From positions 1 through 53,318 of the forward strand of contig JAFXSH010000070.1 of assembly GCA_017525805.1 (NCBI GenBank): a DNA stretch of 53,318 nucleotides, written 5' to 3'. Shown here in pieces: positions 28,586 through 37,062 of the stretch. The translations under genes were made by a program, and so were the position numbers. This DNA is from Clostridia bacterium. Its GTDB lineage: Bacteria; Bacillota_A; Clostridia; Christensenellales; Aristaeellaceae. The first letter of the stretch is position 1. Each line of letters begins with the position of its first letter. The notes under the pieces were generated by a model. It saw only the letters and a program-made list of their open reading frames with translations, made no database searches and had not been told where the DNA came from.

Positions 28586-30240
28586 CAGTTTTGGGTCAGG
28601 ATTTCCGAAATCTCTTTTTCACGCAGGGTTTCTTTGATGAGCAATGCTTTCGCCAGTTTTTCCAGTGTTTCTCTATGCTCTTTCAAACAAGCGCGGGTTC
28701 GGTCCATGCCCTGGCGAAGGATCAGGCTTTCATCCCGGTCCGGGTCGCCTGTATCCCCCATGGCGTAATCCTTCGCCATGGCGGAGGCGATTTCCCTGGC
28801 CTTTTTCAAATCGTTCGCCGCGCCGGTTGTCACGTTTTCCCGGCCCAGCAGCATTTCTTCCGCCGCGCGCCCGCCCAAGGCAGCGCAGATCATCGCCATC
28901 ATATCCTGTCGGGAATGAAGCAGGCGGTCGGGCTGCACGCTCATAGAATATCCCGCCGCGCCCCGCGTGGAAGGAATGATGGTCACGCGGGTCAGCCGGG
29001 CATCCGGAAGCAAAAAATGGGTGATCAGGGCATGTCCGGCCTCGTGCCAGGCGGTCACGCGTTTTTCAGCGTCCGTCATCCGCCGTGGAGATTCTTCCCC
29101 CACTGTCACGCCGCAGAACGCGCTTTCCAAATCGGATTCCAGAATGGGGCCGCTTCCCCGCCGGGCCGCGCGGATGGCCGCTTCGTTCAGCAATGCTTCC
29201 AGCCGCGCTCCGGAAAACAGCGCCGTCTGTCCGGCCCAGTTTTCCAGCGAAACGCTGTCATCCAGCGGTTTTTTCCGAGCGTGCACCTGAAGGATTTTTA
29301 ACCGCTGGTCATAGTCTGGCAAGCCCACCTCGATGCGGCGGTCAAAACGTCCCTCCCGAAGCAGGGCCGGGTCCAGCGTATCCAATCGGTTGGTAGCGGC
29401 CAGTACGATGATGCCATCGGAATCGGAAAACCCGCTCATTTCCGTCAGCAGGGCGTTCAGCGTTTGTTCCCGTTCATCGTTGCCGCTGTCCCTTTTTTTG
29501 CCGATGGCGTCGATTTCGTCGATAAAGATCACCCCGCCGCCCGCTTTTCGCGCTTTTCGGAACAGCTCCCGCACCCGGGAAGCGCCGACGCCAACGTATA
29601 CCTGCACAAAGTCCGCGCCGCTCATAGCGAAAAAGGGAGCCTTCGCTTCTCCCGCCAGCGCTTTAGCCAGCAGGGTCTTGCCTGTGCCAGGCGGACCGTA
29701 AAGCAGCACACCCTTGGGGGACCGTGCCCCATATTCAGTAAATCGGGCAGGTTCTTTCAAAAACGCCACCAGATCGCAAAGGCTTTGCAGCGTTTCTCCG
29801 GAGGCTGCTACATCCTGAAAAGAAACGTTTGGAATCCGTTCATCCGCTTCCACGGCGGCATATTTTTTCAGCCCCAACGCGTTTTTTCCCCGAGAACGGG
29901 AGAACAGAAAAATCGCGCCAATCGCTATCAGGCCAAGCATCCATCCGGGCAGACTGTTTTCCTGTTCTTTTACCGCGATATCCAGGGAAAGCAATCGTTC
30001 TTTCCCGTCAGAAGCCCGTGGATTGGGCGTTCTGGCGGCCGTGCCGTCGGTCAATACGGTCTGCCAGTATTCGCCGCTGCCCATGGTCACGCTTTCCACT
30101 TGCCCGGACTCCGCCAGAAGCCAAAAATCAGAATAAGAAAGGATCACGGCTTGATCCTCCGCACCGCGCATAACAATCAGCAGCAATAGCAAGCCAACCG
30201 CGGCAAATACCGCCGGCCCCATCCGCCGCCTGCGATTCAT
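28585..30240 (-). CDS. FtsH-like membrane AAA+ zinc metalloprotease
   Basis: A 551-residue protease. Two membrane spans lie at about 9-25 and 99-114 with a small external domain between them. The AAA+ module has Walker A GPPGTGKT (182-189), pore loop VYVGVGA and Walker B VIFIDE (237-242). The second region of homology is ATNRLDTLDPALLREGRFDRRI. The M41 peptidase has HEAGH (399-403) and the third zinc ligand in TGAANDLKKA (Asp477). It would degrade membrane and regulatory proteins. It is shorter than typical FtsH (about 600-650 residues), lacking most of the C-terminal tail, and may be a second paralogue. Start ATG at 30240; the frame extends upstream without a good box. It is divergent from the PBP gene. 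Confidence 0.93.
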   Translation of the reverse strand: MNRRRRMGPAVFAAVGLLLLLIVMRGAEDQAVILSYSDFWLLAESGQVESVTMGSGEYWQTVLTDGTAARTPNPRASDGKERLLSLDIAVKEQENSLPGWMLGLIAIGAIFLFSRSRGKNALGLKKYAAVEADERIPNVSFQDVAASGETLQSLCDLVAFLKEPARFTEYGARSPKGVLLYGPPGTGKTLLAKALAGEAKAPFFAMSGADFVQVYVGVGASRVRELFRKARKAGGGVIFIDEIDAIGKKRDSGNDEREQTLNALLTEMSGFSDSDGIIVLAATNRLDTLDPALLREGRFDRRIEVGLPDYDQRLKILQVHARKKPLDDSVSLENWAGQTALFSGARLEALLNEAAIRAARRGSGPILESDLESAFCGVTVGEESPRRMTDAEKRVTAWHEAGHALITHFLLPDARLTRVTIIPSTRGAAGYSMSVQPDRLLHSRQDMMAMICAALGGRAAEEMLLGRENVTTGAANDLKKAREIASAMAKDYAMGDTGDPDRDESLILRQGMDRTRACLKEHRETLEKLAKALLIKETLREKEISEILTQN

Positions 30241-30289
30241 TGTTCCATCCCCCGTTCCCGCTTCGTATTTTCCTCTTTCGTGTACTGTC

Positions 30290-30295
30290 ATTATA
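30290..30295 (-). promoter_or_regulatory. -10 box of the ftsH-like gene
   Basis: TATAAT on the minus strand about 50 bases before the start codon, in the 138-bp divergent gap with the PBP gene. No good -35 box is spaced correctly, so confidence is modest. Confidence 0.4.
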
Positions 30296-30378
30296 CAAAG
30301 GAACAAGGCCAAAATCTATGGTAATATCTTGCTTCTTTCCAAATAATAACAGATTGAAAAACATAGTAAATTGAGAAA

Positions 30379-32916
30379 ATGGAAAAAAGGATGATAAACG
30401 GGAGGCGGCGCTGCGTGAGAAAAGGAAAATGGGGACGGGCTATCCGCCGGATGGATGGGAAAACGGATCGGGAAAGCCGGAAAGAACTGAAAACGCTGGA
30501 CGGCATCCGCCGCCGGGGATTAAAACGCGGCATTTGGGCGGGATTGTTGATTGCTCTATTAGGCGGGGCTGCATCCTTTTATTTCCTGTTTGACGTAGCC
30601 TCCTGGCAGCGGCTTGATCTGCAAAAAATCGTCAATCTGCCCCAGACCGGAGCGGTTTACGACCGGAATGGCGATTTTGTAGCAAAAATACAATCCACGC
30701 AGGATCGAGTGAGCGTGCCCCTGTCCAGCGTGCCAAAGGACGTGCAAAACGCTTTTTTAGCGGCGGAGGACCTGCGGTTTTACCAGCACTTCGGCATTGA
30801 TCCCCTGCGCATTTTTGGCGCTCTTCGATCCAATCTGCGCTCCGGCGAATACGCGGAGGGAGCCAGCACCATCACCCAGCAACTGGTAAAGCTCAGCCAT
30901 TTGAGCGCCCAGAAAACCATCGCCCGAAAGTTAGAGGAAATGTATTTGGCCCTGCAATTGGAAAGCCGATGCACCAAGGATGAAATTTTGGAAATGTACC
31001 TGAATTTCATCTACTTTGGCCGGGGCGCCTACGGTATCGAAGCCGCCGCGCGGGCTTACTTCGGCATTTCGGCCTCCGAACTTTCCGCCGCCCAGGGAGC
31101 GGTGCTGGCGGCGGTGATCAAAGCCCCTTCCGCCTACGCCCCGCATCTGCACCCAGAGGCTAACCGTCAACGGCAGGAATACATCCTTCGCACCATGCGG
31201 GAAAACGATATGCTGTCGGAAGAAGCGTATCAGCAGGCTCTTGCCCAGGACGTGACCCTGATCCAGCAAAAAGCGCAGGAAACGCGCTACGGCTGGTATG
31301 TGGACGCGGTGCTGGACGAGGCGGAAAGCCTGTTATCTATGCAGGCTGAAACGCTGCTTGGAGGCGGCTATCACATTTATACGGCCTTTGACCCGGAGCA
31401 GCAGGATATCATCGACGGTCATTTCGAGACGGAAGCCAATTTCCCCGCCAACGCTTCCGACGGCACCCGGACCCAGGCCGCCATGGCCTGCGTGGACGTG
31501 CACAGCGGCGCGGTACGGGCCATCGAGGGCGGACGGGAATATGAAGTGCAAAGGGGCCTCAACCGGGCCACCCAGATGCGCCGCCAGCCGGGATCGTCCT
31601 TGAAACCCCTGGCCGTATACGCCCCCGCCATTGAAAACCATGGGTATATGACCGCCAGCGTGCTCAATGATACACCCCAGAAATTCGGCAATTACTCGCC
31701 CCGCAACAGCGGCAACCTGTATTACGGCAACGTGACCATCCGCACCGCCTTGAAAAACAGCCTGAACGTGGCGGCGGTATCTCTGCTCAACAAAATCGGC
31801 GTGGCTTCCGCCCGGGATTATCTGCAAAAAACAGGCATCGAGCTGGACGATCGGGACTGGAACCTGTCGCTGGCGCTTGGCGCCATGACCTACGGCGTAT
31901 CCCCCGTGCAGCTTGCTGCGGCTTACGCGCCTTTCGCCAACGGCGGCACCTTTTACGCGCCCTATTTTATTGAGCGCATCGAGGACGCGGCGGGAAACGT
32001 GCTGTATCGGCATGAAGTGAATGGGAATCAGGTGCTTTCTCCCCAAACCGCCTATCTGATGACCAGTCTGCTGCAAACGGTCACGTCCTCTGGTACCGGG
32101 GCCAAGCTGAGCGGGGCAGGCACGCCGGTCGCGGGTAAAACGGGCACTGTGAACATGACTGGCGGCGGCAACCGGGATATCTGGATGGCCGCCTATAACA
32201 GCGATATTTCTACTGCTTTCTGGATGGGTTTTGACAACCCGGACAACGAACACAAGCTGCAAAGCTGGGTATCCGGCGGTGACTACACCGCAGCCATGGC
32301 AACGCGCTTTTTTAAAAGCTATTACGCGGACAAAGAAAAACCCGCCTTTCTCAAGGCGGACGGCATCGTATGGCTCAATATCGACCTGAAAGCCATCGAG
32401 TGGGCGGGCGAACCCATGCTGGCTACAAAAAATACGCCCAAGAGCTACAGCATTTCGGAGGTGTTTTTATCCTCCAACCGTCCTACCAAGGAATCCAACG
32501 TGTGGAGCGCCCCGCGCACCCCATCCGCTTTCTACGTGACACACAACAATCAGGGCAACCCGGTGCTGGTGATCACGGCGGCGGACGCGGGGGTGTACCG
32601 CATTCAGCGGGACGCCATCGGAGAATGCATCATTCTGAACGAGCTGTATGGCAGCGCGGGCGAAACCTTGTACTATACCGACAAGAAAGCCAAGTTAGGC
32701 GTGGAATACACCTACCGGATCATTCCCATCAACGCGGAACTGCTGAACAACGGCATATTGATGGAGGGCAAGCAGGCCGTACAGGTAGCCACGGCCAAAG
32801 CGCCCTCCACTGGAAGCAGGATATGGCAGGATATTTCCGGTCTGCTGTTTGGAAATAAAGAGCAGGACGATTACACCGCCGACGCCCTTTCTCTCTTCTG
32901 GCAATCCGGCGATTGA
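30379..32916 (+). CDS. Class A penicillin-binding protein (PBP1a type)
   Basis: An 845-residue bifunctional peptidoglycan synthase. It has a basic cytoplasmic tail (1-50) and one membrane span (about 52-70). The GT51 glycosyltransferase follows, with EDLRFYQHFGID (130-141, catalytic Glu130) and GASTITQQLVK (161-171). The transpeptidase has SSLK (nucleophile Ser406), SLN (461-463) and KTG (587-589). After the transpeptidase there are about 170 residues, including a fibronectin-type-like stretch (PSAFYVTHNNQGNPVLVITA). The start is uncertain: the ATG at 30379 lacks a good box, and MINGRRR or MDGKTD downstream are alternatives. It is divergent from the ftsH-like gene. Confidence 0.95.
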   Translation: MEKRMINGRRRCVRKGKWGRAIRRMDGKTDRESRKELKTLDGIRRRGLKRGIWAGLLIALLGGAASFYFLFDVASWQRLDLQKIVNLPQTGAVYDRNGDFVAKIQSTQDRVSVPLSSVPKDVQNAFLAAEDLRFYQHFGIDPLRIFGALRSNLRSGEYAEGASTITQQLVKLSHLSAQKTIARKLEEMYLALQLESRCTKDEILEMYLNFIYFGRGAYGIEAAARAYFGISASELSAAQGAVLAAVIKAPSAYAPHLHPEANRQRQEYILRTMRENDMLSEEAYQQALAQDVTLIQQKAQETRYGWYVDAVLDEAESLLSMQAETLLGGGYHIYTAFDPEQQDIIDGHFETEANFPANASDGTRTQAAMACVDVHSGAVRAIEGGREYEVQRGLNRATQMRRQPGSSLKPLAVYAPAIENHGYMTASVLNDTPQKFGNYSPRNSGNLYYGNVTIRTALKNSLNVAAVSLLNKIGVASARDYLQKTGIELDDRDWNLSLALGAMTYGVSPVQLAAAYAPFANGGTFYAPYFIERIEDAAGNVLYRHEVNGNQVLSPQTAYLMTSLLQTVTSSGTGAKLSGAGTPVAGKTGTVNMTGGGNRDIWMAAYNSDISTAFWMGFDNPDNEHKLQSWVSGGDYTAAMATRFFKSYYADKEKPAFLKADGIVWLNIDLKAIEWAGEPMLATKNTPKSYSISEVFLSSNRPTKESNVWSAPRTPSAFYVTHNNQGNPVLVITAADAGVYRIQRDAIGECIILNELYGSAGETLYYTDKKAKLGVEYTYRIIPINAELLNNGILMEGKQAVQVATAKAPSTGSRIWQDISGLLFGNKEQDDYTADALSLFWQSGD

Positions 32917-32976
32917 GCACCCCAAGCCCCGCACGGCATAACATGATAGGGAAAACAGCGCAAGGAGGAAAAAACG

Positions 32977-33267
32977 ATGGATCAGGATAAAGCTTCCGTG
33001 GCGTCTCCCTTTTCGGCGCTCACTTACCAGGAGCAGCAGGACCGGTGGCTGGAATGGCGCTCCCGTCAACTGGATTACCAGCCCACAGACGCTAAACAGC
33101 CGCAGGAAAAAGTTCCCGAACACCAAAACAACAGCAAGCCCGCAATGCGTATGCCAAATATGCGTATTGCGGCTCCCGTCCAGCATCGGGAATTGGACGA
33201 GGTCATATCCCGGCACCGCAAGGCCATGCGGCAGGCAGGCGCTTTTCAGACTACCGCCATTGACTGA
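32977..33267 (+). CDS. Uncharacterised small hydrophilic protein
   Basis: A 96-residue protein rich in Gln, Arg, Ala and Pro, with no membrane span, signal or Cys. I recognise no domain. The start has a strong CAAGGAGG box 8-9 bases before the ATG, which argues that it is real. It follows the PBP gene by 60 bases on the same strand, so it may belong to the same transcript. Its last 17 bases overlap the 3' end of the convergent TraX gene. Confidence 0.6.
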   Translation: MDQDKASVASPFSALTYQEQQDRWLEWRSRQLDYQPTDAKQPQEKVPEHQNNSKPAMRMPNMRIAAPVQHRELDEVISRHRKAMRQAGAFQTTAID

Positions 33268-34063
33268 CCATGGACTGAATTTGGCTCCAATGACGGATCA
33301 GGCCAATCACCAAAAGATGGAGAGGATAAGCCGCGTATGGGATCCATTTGGGAAGACGCAGCCGCCTGCCAGTGGGAATCAGCATCAGCGGCAGCGCCAG
33401 AAGGGCCCCGAATTGGATGCGGGAAAGATCAATCAGCAGACCGGATGCGTTGGGCAGGAAGGAAATCTCATTGGGAAGGGTCCAGCCGAACAGGGTCGTT
33501 AGTCTGATCGTTCCTTGGCCCCAGTAGAGGCAAAAAGCGGTCATGAGCGCCGCAATGGAGGAGCGGTGGTAGCGGCAGGCATACAGCAAAAGGATGAACA
33601 GAATTCCCTGCCAGCCATAGCTGCTTTTCAGCGGCAGAGCGAGGCTGGCCACCAATGCCAGCGCCGGCCCCCAGCACCGGCTGCCATTCCAGTTTTCCCG
33701 CATTCCCGCGATAGCCAGCAGACCGATGAACAGCTCAAAAAAAATATTCAGGTCGCTCCATTGATGGTTCATGGCCCAGAAGTAAACCGGCTGGGCCAGG
33801 ATGCCCACCAGCAGCAGCCGCAGGGCATACTTCCAAATATTGCGGGTATACACCGACCCCACGCACAGGCACCAGGCGAACAAGGGGAAGGCGACGCGCC
33901 CGATCAGGCGCAGTTCATACACCCTTGGATAAAACGCCACACCCACATGGTCCACGATCATACAAACGATGGCAATGACCTTGAGCAGCCCGGTATTCTC
34001 GTTGCCCCCCGTGCGGGGCAGCCTGGCGTCCGTGCAGCCGATTTCATTTTTTGCCTCATTCAT
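33251..34063 (-). CDS. TraX family membrane protein
   Basis: A 270-residue polytopic protein starting MNEAKNEIG. After a short hydrophilic head come about eight hydrophobic spans: LLKVIAIVCMIVDHVGVAFY, then LRLIGRVAFPLFAWCLCVG, further spans and a YPLHLLVIGLIRHW end. The KxxAIxxMxxDHxG and RIGRxxFPxFxxxL motifs define the TraX family, related to acyltransferase 3. F-plasmid TraX acetylates pilin. Chromosomal Firmicutes copies are of unknown function and are not evidence of conjugation. The frame opens at 34090, but MNEAKN has a GAGG box. It lies downstream of the nitroreductase gene on the same strand. Confidence 0.88.
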   Translation of the reverse strand: MNEAKNEIGCTDARLPRTGGNENTGLLKVIAIVCMIVDHVGVAFYPRVYELRLIGRVAFPLFAWCLCVGSVYTRNIWKYALRLLLVGILAQPVYFWAMNHQWSDLNIFFELFIGLLAIAGMRENWNGSRCWGPALALVASLALPLKSSYGWQGILFILLLYACRYHRSSIAALMTAFCLYWGQGTIRLTTLFGWTLPNEISFLPNASGLLIDLSRIQFGALLALPLMLIPTGRRLRLPKWIPYAAYPLHLLVIGLIRHWSQIQSMVSQWR

Positions 34064-34124
34064 GTCACATATATTCCTCACAAACCGCATATGATGGGTC
34101 TATGGAATAACTTCCATGCATTTC

Positions 34125-34175
34125 CTGTCCCGCTCGCGTGGGCCGCTGAAAAGGCGCGGCCCATGGGCGGGACAG
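34125..34175. other. Long GC-rich hairpin between the nitroreductase and traX genes
   Basis: CTGTCCCGC (34125-34133) pairs perfectly with GCGGGACAG (34167-34175). Inside it GTGGGCCGC pairs with GCGGCCCAT. The 51-base structure lacks a clear U-tract on either strand. It could end transcription after the nitroreductase, act as an mRNA-processing stem, or be a dispersed palindromic repeat. Confidence 0.55.
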
Positions 34176-34189
34176 ACGATTTTATAGCT

Positions 34190-34750
34190 TCAATCCACAA
34201 AGGAAATCCGATCTTCTTTCACCGCATGCGCGTCCTTGGTATCTTTGGGCACGCCGATGGCGATAGCGATCACAAAATCCCAGCCCTGGGAAAAATTCAG
34301 AGCCTGCCGGAAAGCATCCGCTTTTTCCCCGGCAAAAGCGTCCCGGGGCATGCCGAGGATCACGCTGCCAAGGCCAAGGCTTTCCGCCGCCAGGGCGATA
34401 TTTTCCACGGCGATGCCGCCGTCGATGGGCGTATAGGGGTTATCCGGCATGCCGGAAATGAAGATGACCGTGGGGGCGTGGTAGAAAACATGAAAACTGC
34501 CGTCGGAAAAACGCGGGCTGCGCTTTTCAGGATCGCGCTTCATCATTTGCTCCCACACGGCCTTGTTCATATCGTCCAGCAAAGCCTGACTGCGGACTAC
34601 TGTAAAATGCCAGGGCTGGCGGTTGACGGCAGAGGGCGATTCCACCGCCGCCTGCAGAATGGCCTTTAGCTGCTCTTCCGTGATCGGTGTGCTTTCGTAG
34701 GCACGGTGGCTGCGGCGGGCGGAAATGAGGCGCAGAGTTTCGTTGCTCAT
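34190..34750 (-). CDS. Nitroreductase family flavoprotein
   Basis: A 186-residue FMN-dependent oxidoreductase. The N-terminal flavin motif is ISARRSHRAYESTPI. It is followed by AAVESPSAVNRQPWHFTVV, IDGGIAVENIALAAESLGLGSVILGM and a VIAIAIGVPKD strand, all landmarks of the nitroreductase fold. It would reduce nitro compounds, quinones or similar acceptors with NAD(P)H. The physiological substrate is not clear. The ATG has an AAGGAGG box. It is divergent from tadA over a 66-base gap. Confidence 0.93.
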   Translation of the reverse strand: MSNETLRLISARRSHRAYESTPITEEQLKAILQAAVESPSAVNRQPWHFTVVRSQALLDDMNKAVWEQMMKRDPEKRSPRFSDGSFHVFYHAPTVIFISGMPDNPYTPIDGGIAVENIALAAESLGLGSVILGMPRDAFAGEKADAFRQALNFSQGWDFVIAIAIGVPKDTKDAHAVKEDRISFVD

Positions 34751-34765
34751 TGTTGATCCTCCTTC

Positions 34766-34795
34766 TTGCTTTTCAATAAAGCATTATGGTATAGT
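34766..34795 (+). promoter_or_regulatory. Sigma-A promoter of tadA
   Basis: -35 TTGCTT (34766-34771), 18-bp spacer, -10 TATAGT (34790-34795). The start codon follows 21 bases later, so the leader is very short. Confidence 0.6.
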
Positions 34796-34816
34796 ACAGA
34801 TGGGTGGTGATCGGTG

Positions 34817-35266
34817 ATGCTGAAACATGAGGCATTTATGCGGGAAGCGCTGCTGGAAGCCGGAAAAGATGAAAACGAGGTGCCGGTTGGCGCGGTGGTA
34901 GTATATGAAGGACGCGTGATTGCCCGGGCCCATAACGAGCGGGAGGGAAACCAACCCTTTGCCCACGCCGAAATGCTTGCTATGGAACGCGCCTGCCAGG
35001 CGCTGGGCACGCGCCGCCTGCACGGGTGCGCGCTGTACGTGACGCTGGAGCCCTGCCCCATGTGCGCGGGGGCGCTGATGATGGCGGAGGTCGATCAATG
35101 CGTGTTCGGCGCCTATGATCCCCGCCAGGGCTGCTGTGGCAGCGTGTATGCCCTGCCGGAAGACCCCGCTTTTTTCCATCGCGTACCCTGCGCGGGGGGC
35201 GTGCTGGAGCCATCCTGTCGGGAGCTGCTGAACGTTTTTTTTCAGAAAAAGCGCTTTCAAATATAG
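34817..35266 (+). CDS. tadA: tRNA-specific adenosine deaminase TadA
   Basis: A 149-residue zinc deaminase that converts A34 to inosine in tRNA-Arg(ACG). The zinc and catalytic motifs are AHAE (His50, Glu52) and PCPMC (Cys80, Cys83). NEVPVGAVVV and the C-terminal RELLNVFFQKKR helix are also typical. The length is normal. The ATG at 34817 is preferred over the overlapping GTG at 34814. A GGTGG box lies about 9 bases before it. In many Firmicutes an SRP RNA gene follows tadA. I see none in the 190 bases downstream. Confidence 0.96.
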   Translation: MLKHEAFMREALLEAGKDENEVPVGAVVVYEGRVIARAHNEREGNQPFAHAEMLAMERACQALGTRRLHGCALYVTLEPCPMCAGALMMAEVDQCVFGAYDPRQGCCGSVYALPEDPAFFHRVPCAGGVLEPSCRELLNVFFQKKRFQI

Positions 35267-35374
35267 TATAGCACGTTTTTCTTCGTATGGACAGCTTGTC
35301 CTGCCTGAAAAAGCAAAAAGAAAACGGCTAAATAATGAACAGAATGTAACTTTTGCAGTTTGCGGAAAAAACGA

Positions 35375-35403
35375 TTGCGAAACCTTTGAACCTGTGCCAT
35401 AAT
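35375..35403 (+). promoter_or_regulatory. Sigma-A promoter of the foldase gene
   Basis: -35 TTGCGA (35375-35380), 17-bp spacer, -10 CATAAT (35398-35403). The start codon is 53 bases downstream. Confidence 0.6.
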
Positions 35404-35456
35404 AGGAGCGCAGAATACCCTGGTTCTCAGGGAGAAAAGAGAGGCTATTTGTATCC

Positions 35457-37007
35457 ATGAAAAAAAAGCTGGGAATCCTGATCGGTCTGCTTGTCCTTGT
35501 TGCCGCTTTCATATTGGTGTATCAGTTTACCGATATTTTTCATCAGAGAACGCCCGCTGTTGAACCGACACCTGCGCCCACCGCTGCCCCGACTGCCGAG
35601 CCAACGCCCGAACCCACGATCGAACCCACTGCCGAGCCAACGTCCGAACCCACGATCGAACCCACTGCCGAGCCTACGCCCGAACCCACGATCGAACCCA
35701 CTGCCGAGTCTACGCCCGAACCCACGATCGAACCCACTGCCGAGCCTACGCCCGAACCCACGATCGAACCCACGATCGAACCCACTGCCGAGGCAGCGTC
35801 TGAACCTACGCCTGAACCCACTGCTGAGCCTACGATTGCTCCGGTGCTGCTCACCATCGACGGTGAGGATATTCGTCTGGACGCCGTGGATTACATGCTG
35901 AACCAGTTGATTACCGCAGGCTATGCCAATGAAAATGATTATGCCCTGGCCATTGAATACATGATTCAGGATAAGGTAATGGTGGGAAAAATCGCGGAAT
36001 TGGGTCTGGACCAGTTTACGGAAGAAGAAATGGAAGCTTTCAAAAATGAAGCCCATGATGAATGGGAAAGCGCCATTGATTCCTATGTCAGCTATTTCCT
36101 GACGGAGGACACCGACGAAGCCCGCGCCCAGGCGCGCGAGGACGGCGCGGCCTATTTTACCGCCTACGGCTACAGTGAAGAAGGTCTGGTAGAAAGCCTG
36201 AAGCAGAGCGCGGCCTATGAAAGGCTGGAGCAGAAGATCCTGGAAGGCAAGGATGTAACGATTTCTGAAGAAGAGATCCGCGCCGCTTTTGAAGAAGGCG
36301 CCGCCCAGGAGCAGGCTCAAATCGAAGGCAATATTTATCTTTATGAACTGTATAAGAATTATTACGGCGCTGAATTTTGGTATGTGCCCGAAGGCTACCG
36401 GGGCATCATCCATATCCTGATGAAGGTGGACGATGAACTGCTGTCCGCCTACCAGGAAGCCCAGGCCGCTTATGAAGAAACCGTGACCGAAGAAGCCCCG
36501 GAAGGCGACGCGGAAAAGAAAACCGCTGTGGATGCCGCTAAAGCCGCGGTGCTTGCCAGCAAGCAGGCGGAAATCGATGATATTTACGCCCGCCTGGCCC
36601 AAGGCGAAAGCTTTGAAACGCTGATCGCCCAGTACGGCGAGGACCCTGGCATGACCCAGGGCTCCTATTTGACCGAAGGCTACGCCGTGCATAAGGACAG
36701 CGTGATCTATGATCCCGTGTTCATCGCCGGATCTTTCAGTGAAAAAATGCAGCAGCCCGGCGACACATCCGATCCTGTGGTCGGCTCCTATGGCATTCAC
36801 ATCCTGCACTATCTGCGGGATATTCCCAGCGGCACCACGGAACTGACGGACGAGATCAGCGCCGAGATCGAAGCCTCCCTTTACACCGAAAAGGTGAATG
36901 GTTACTATGCTGAAACGCTGGAAGCCTGGATCGCGGAGCACGATATCGTGTATCACCAGGAAGCCATTGATGCCCTGACCGCCACTCAGGGAGCGACAGC
37001 CGAATAA
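35457..37007 (+). CDS. Membrane-anchored PrsA/SurA-like peptidyl-prolyl isomerase with repeat stalk
   Basis: A 516-residue exported protein. An N-terminal signal or anchor (MKKKLGILIGLLVLVAAFIL) is followed by a long Pro-Thr-Glu stalk (about 34-128) made of 12-residue repeats. Then comes a SurA-N-like helical region (LLTIDGEDIRLDAVDYMLNQ, about 130-280). A parvulin-type isomerase domain (about 318-462) opens YRGIIHILMKVD, has an inserted Glu/Ala-rich helical hairpin, and resumes at LAQGESFETLIAQYGEDPGM and GSYGIHILHY. Such proteins help exported proteins fold at the cell surface. The stalk would hold the domain away from the membrane. It has its own promoter and terminator. Confidence 0.88.
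   Translation: MKKKLGILIGLLVLVAAFILVYQFTDIFHQRTPAVEPTPAPTAAPTAEPTPEPTIEPTAEPTSEPTIEPTAEPTPEPTIEPTAESTPEPTIEPTAEPTPEPTIEPTIEPTAEAASEPTPEPTAEPTIAPVLLTIDGEDIRLDAVDYMLNQLITAGYANENDYALAIEYMIQDKVMVGKIAELGLDQFTEEEMEAFKNEAHDEWESAIDSYVSYFLTEDTDEARAQAREDGAAYFTAYGYSEEGLVESLKQSAAYERLEQKILEGKDVTISEEEIRAAFEEGAAQEQAQIEGNIYLYELYKNYYGAEFWYVPEGYRGIIHILMKVDDELLSAYQEAQAAYEETVTEEAPEGDAEKKTAVDAAKAAVLASKQAEIDDIYARLAQGESFETLIAQYGEDPGMTQGSYLTEGYAVHKDSVIYDPVFIAGSFSEKMQQPGDTSDPVVGSYGIHILHYLRDIPSGTTELTDEISAEIEASLYTEKVNGYYAETLEAWIAEHDIVYHQEAIDALTATQGATAE
35589..35816 (+). repeat. 36-bp in-frame tandem repeat encoding the Pro-Thr-Glu stalk
   Basis: Five consecutive 36-bp units (35589-35768), each encoding PTAEPTPEPTIE with few changes, are followed by a 12-bp partial unit and two more diverged units. 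Between copies the DNA differs at only a few positions, for example CCAACG/CCTACG. That points to recent copy-number change by slippage or recombination rather than old divergence. Confidence 0.9.
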
Positions 37008-37012
37008 AAAAC

Positions 37013-37062
37013 GCGCAAAGAAAATCGCCTCTGTCATTGAGCAGGGGCGATTTTCTTTGCGT
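37013..37062 (+). terminator. Terminator of the foldase gene
   Basis: CGCAAAGAAAATCGCC (37014-37029) pairs perfectly with GGCGATTTTCTTTGCG (37046-37061). The right arm is T-rich, but the expected run of Ts after it is replaced by the first bases of a group II intron (37061). The intron therefore sits at the base of the terminator. Confidence 0.85.

Noticed and set aside
33251..34063. TraX as evidence of a conjugative element
   Set aside because: TraX-family genes are common in Clostridia chromosomes, and no relaxase, coupling protein or pilus gene lies nearby.
35267..35456. SRP RNA gene after tadA
   Set aside because: I looked for the GGGAGGT...GCGGTGCCC-type core expected at this place in many Firmicutes and found nothing similar. 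The gap holds only the promoter of the foldase gene.
35589..35816. CRISPR-like array
   Set aside because: The 36-bp units run without spacers and stay in the reading frame of the foldase gene, coding for Pro-Thr-Glu repeats.
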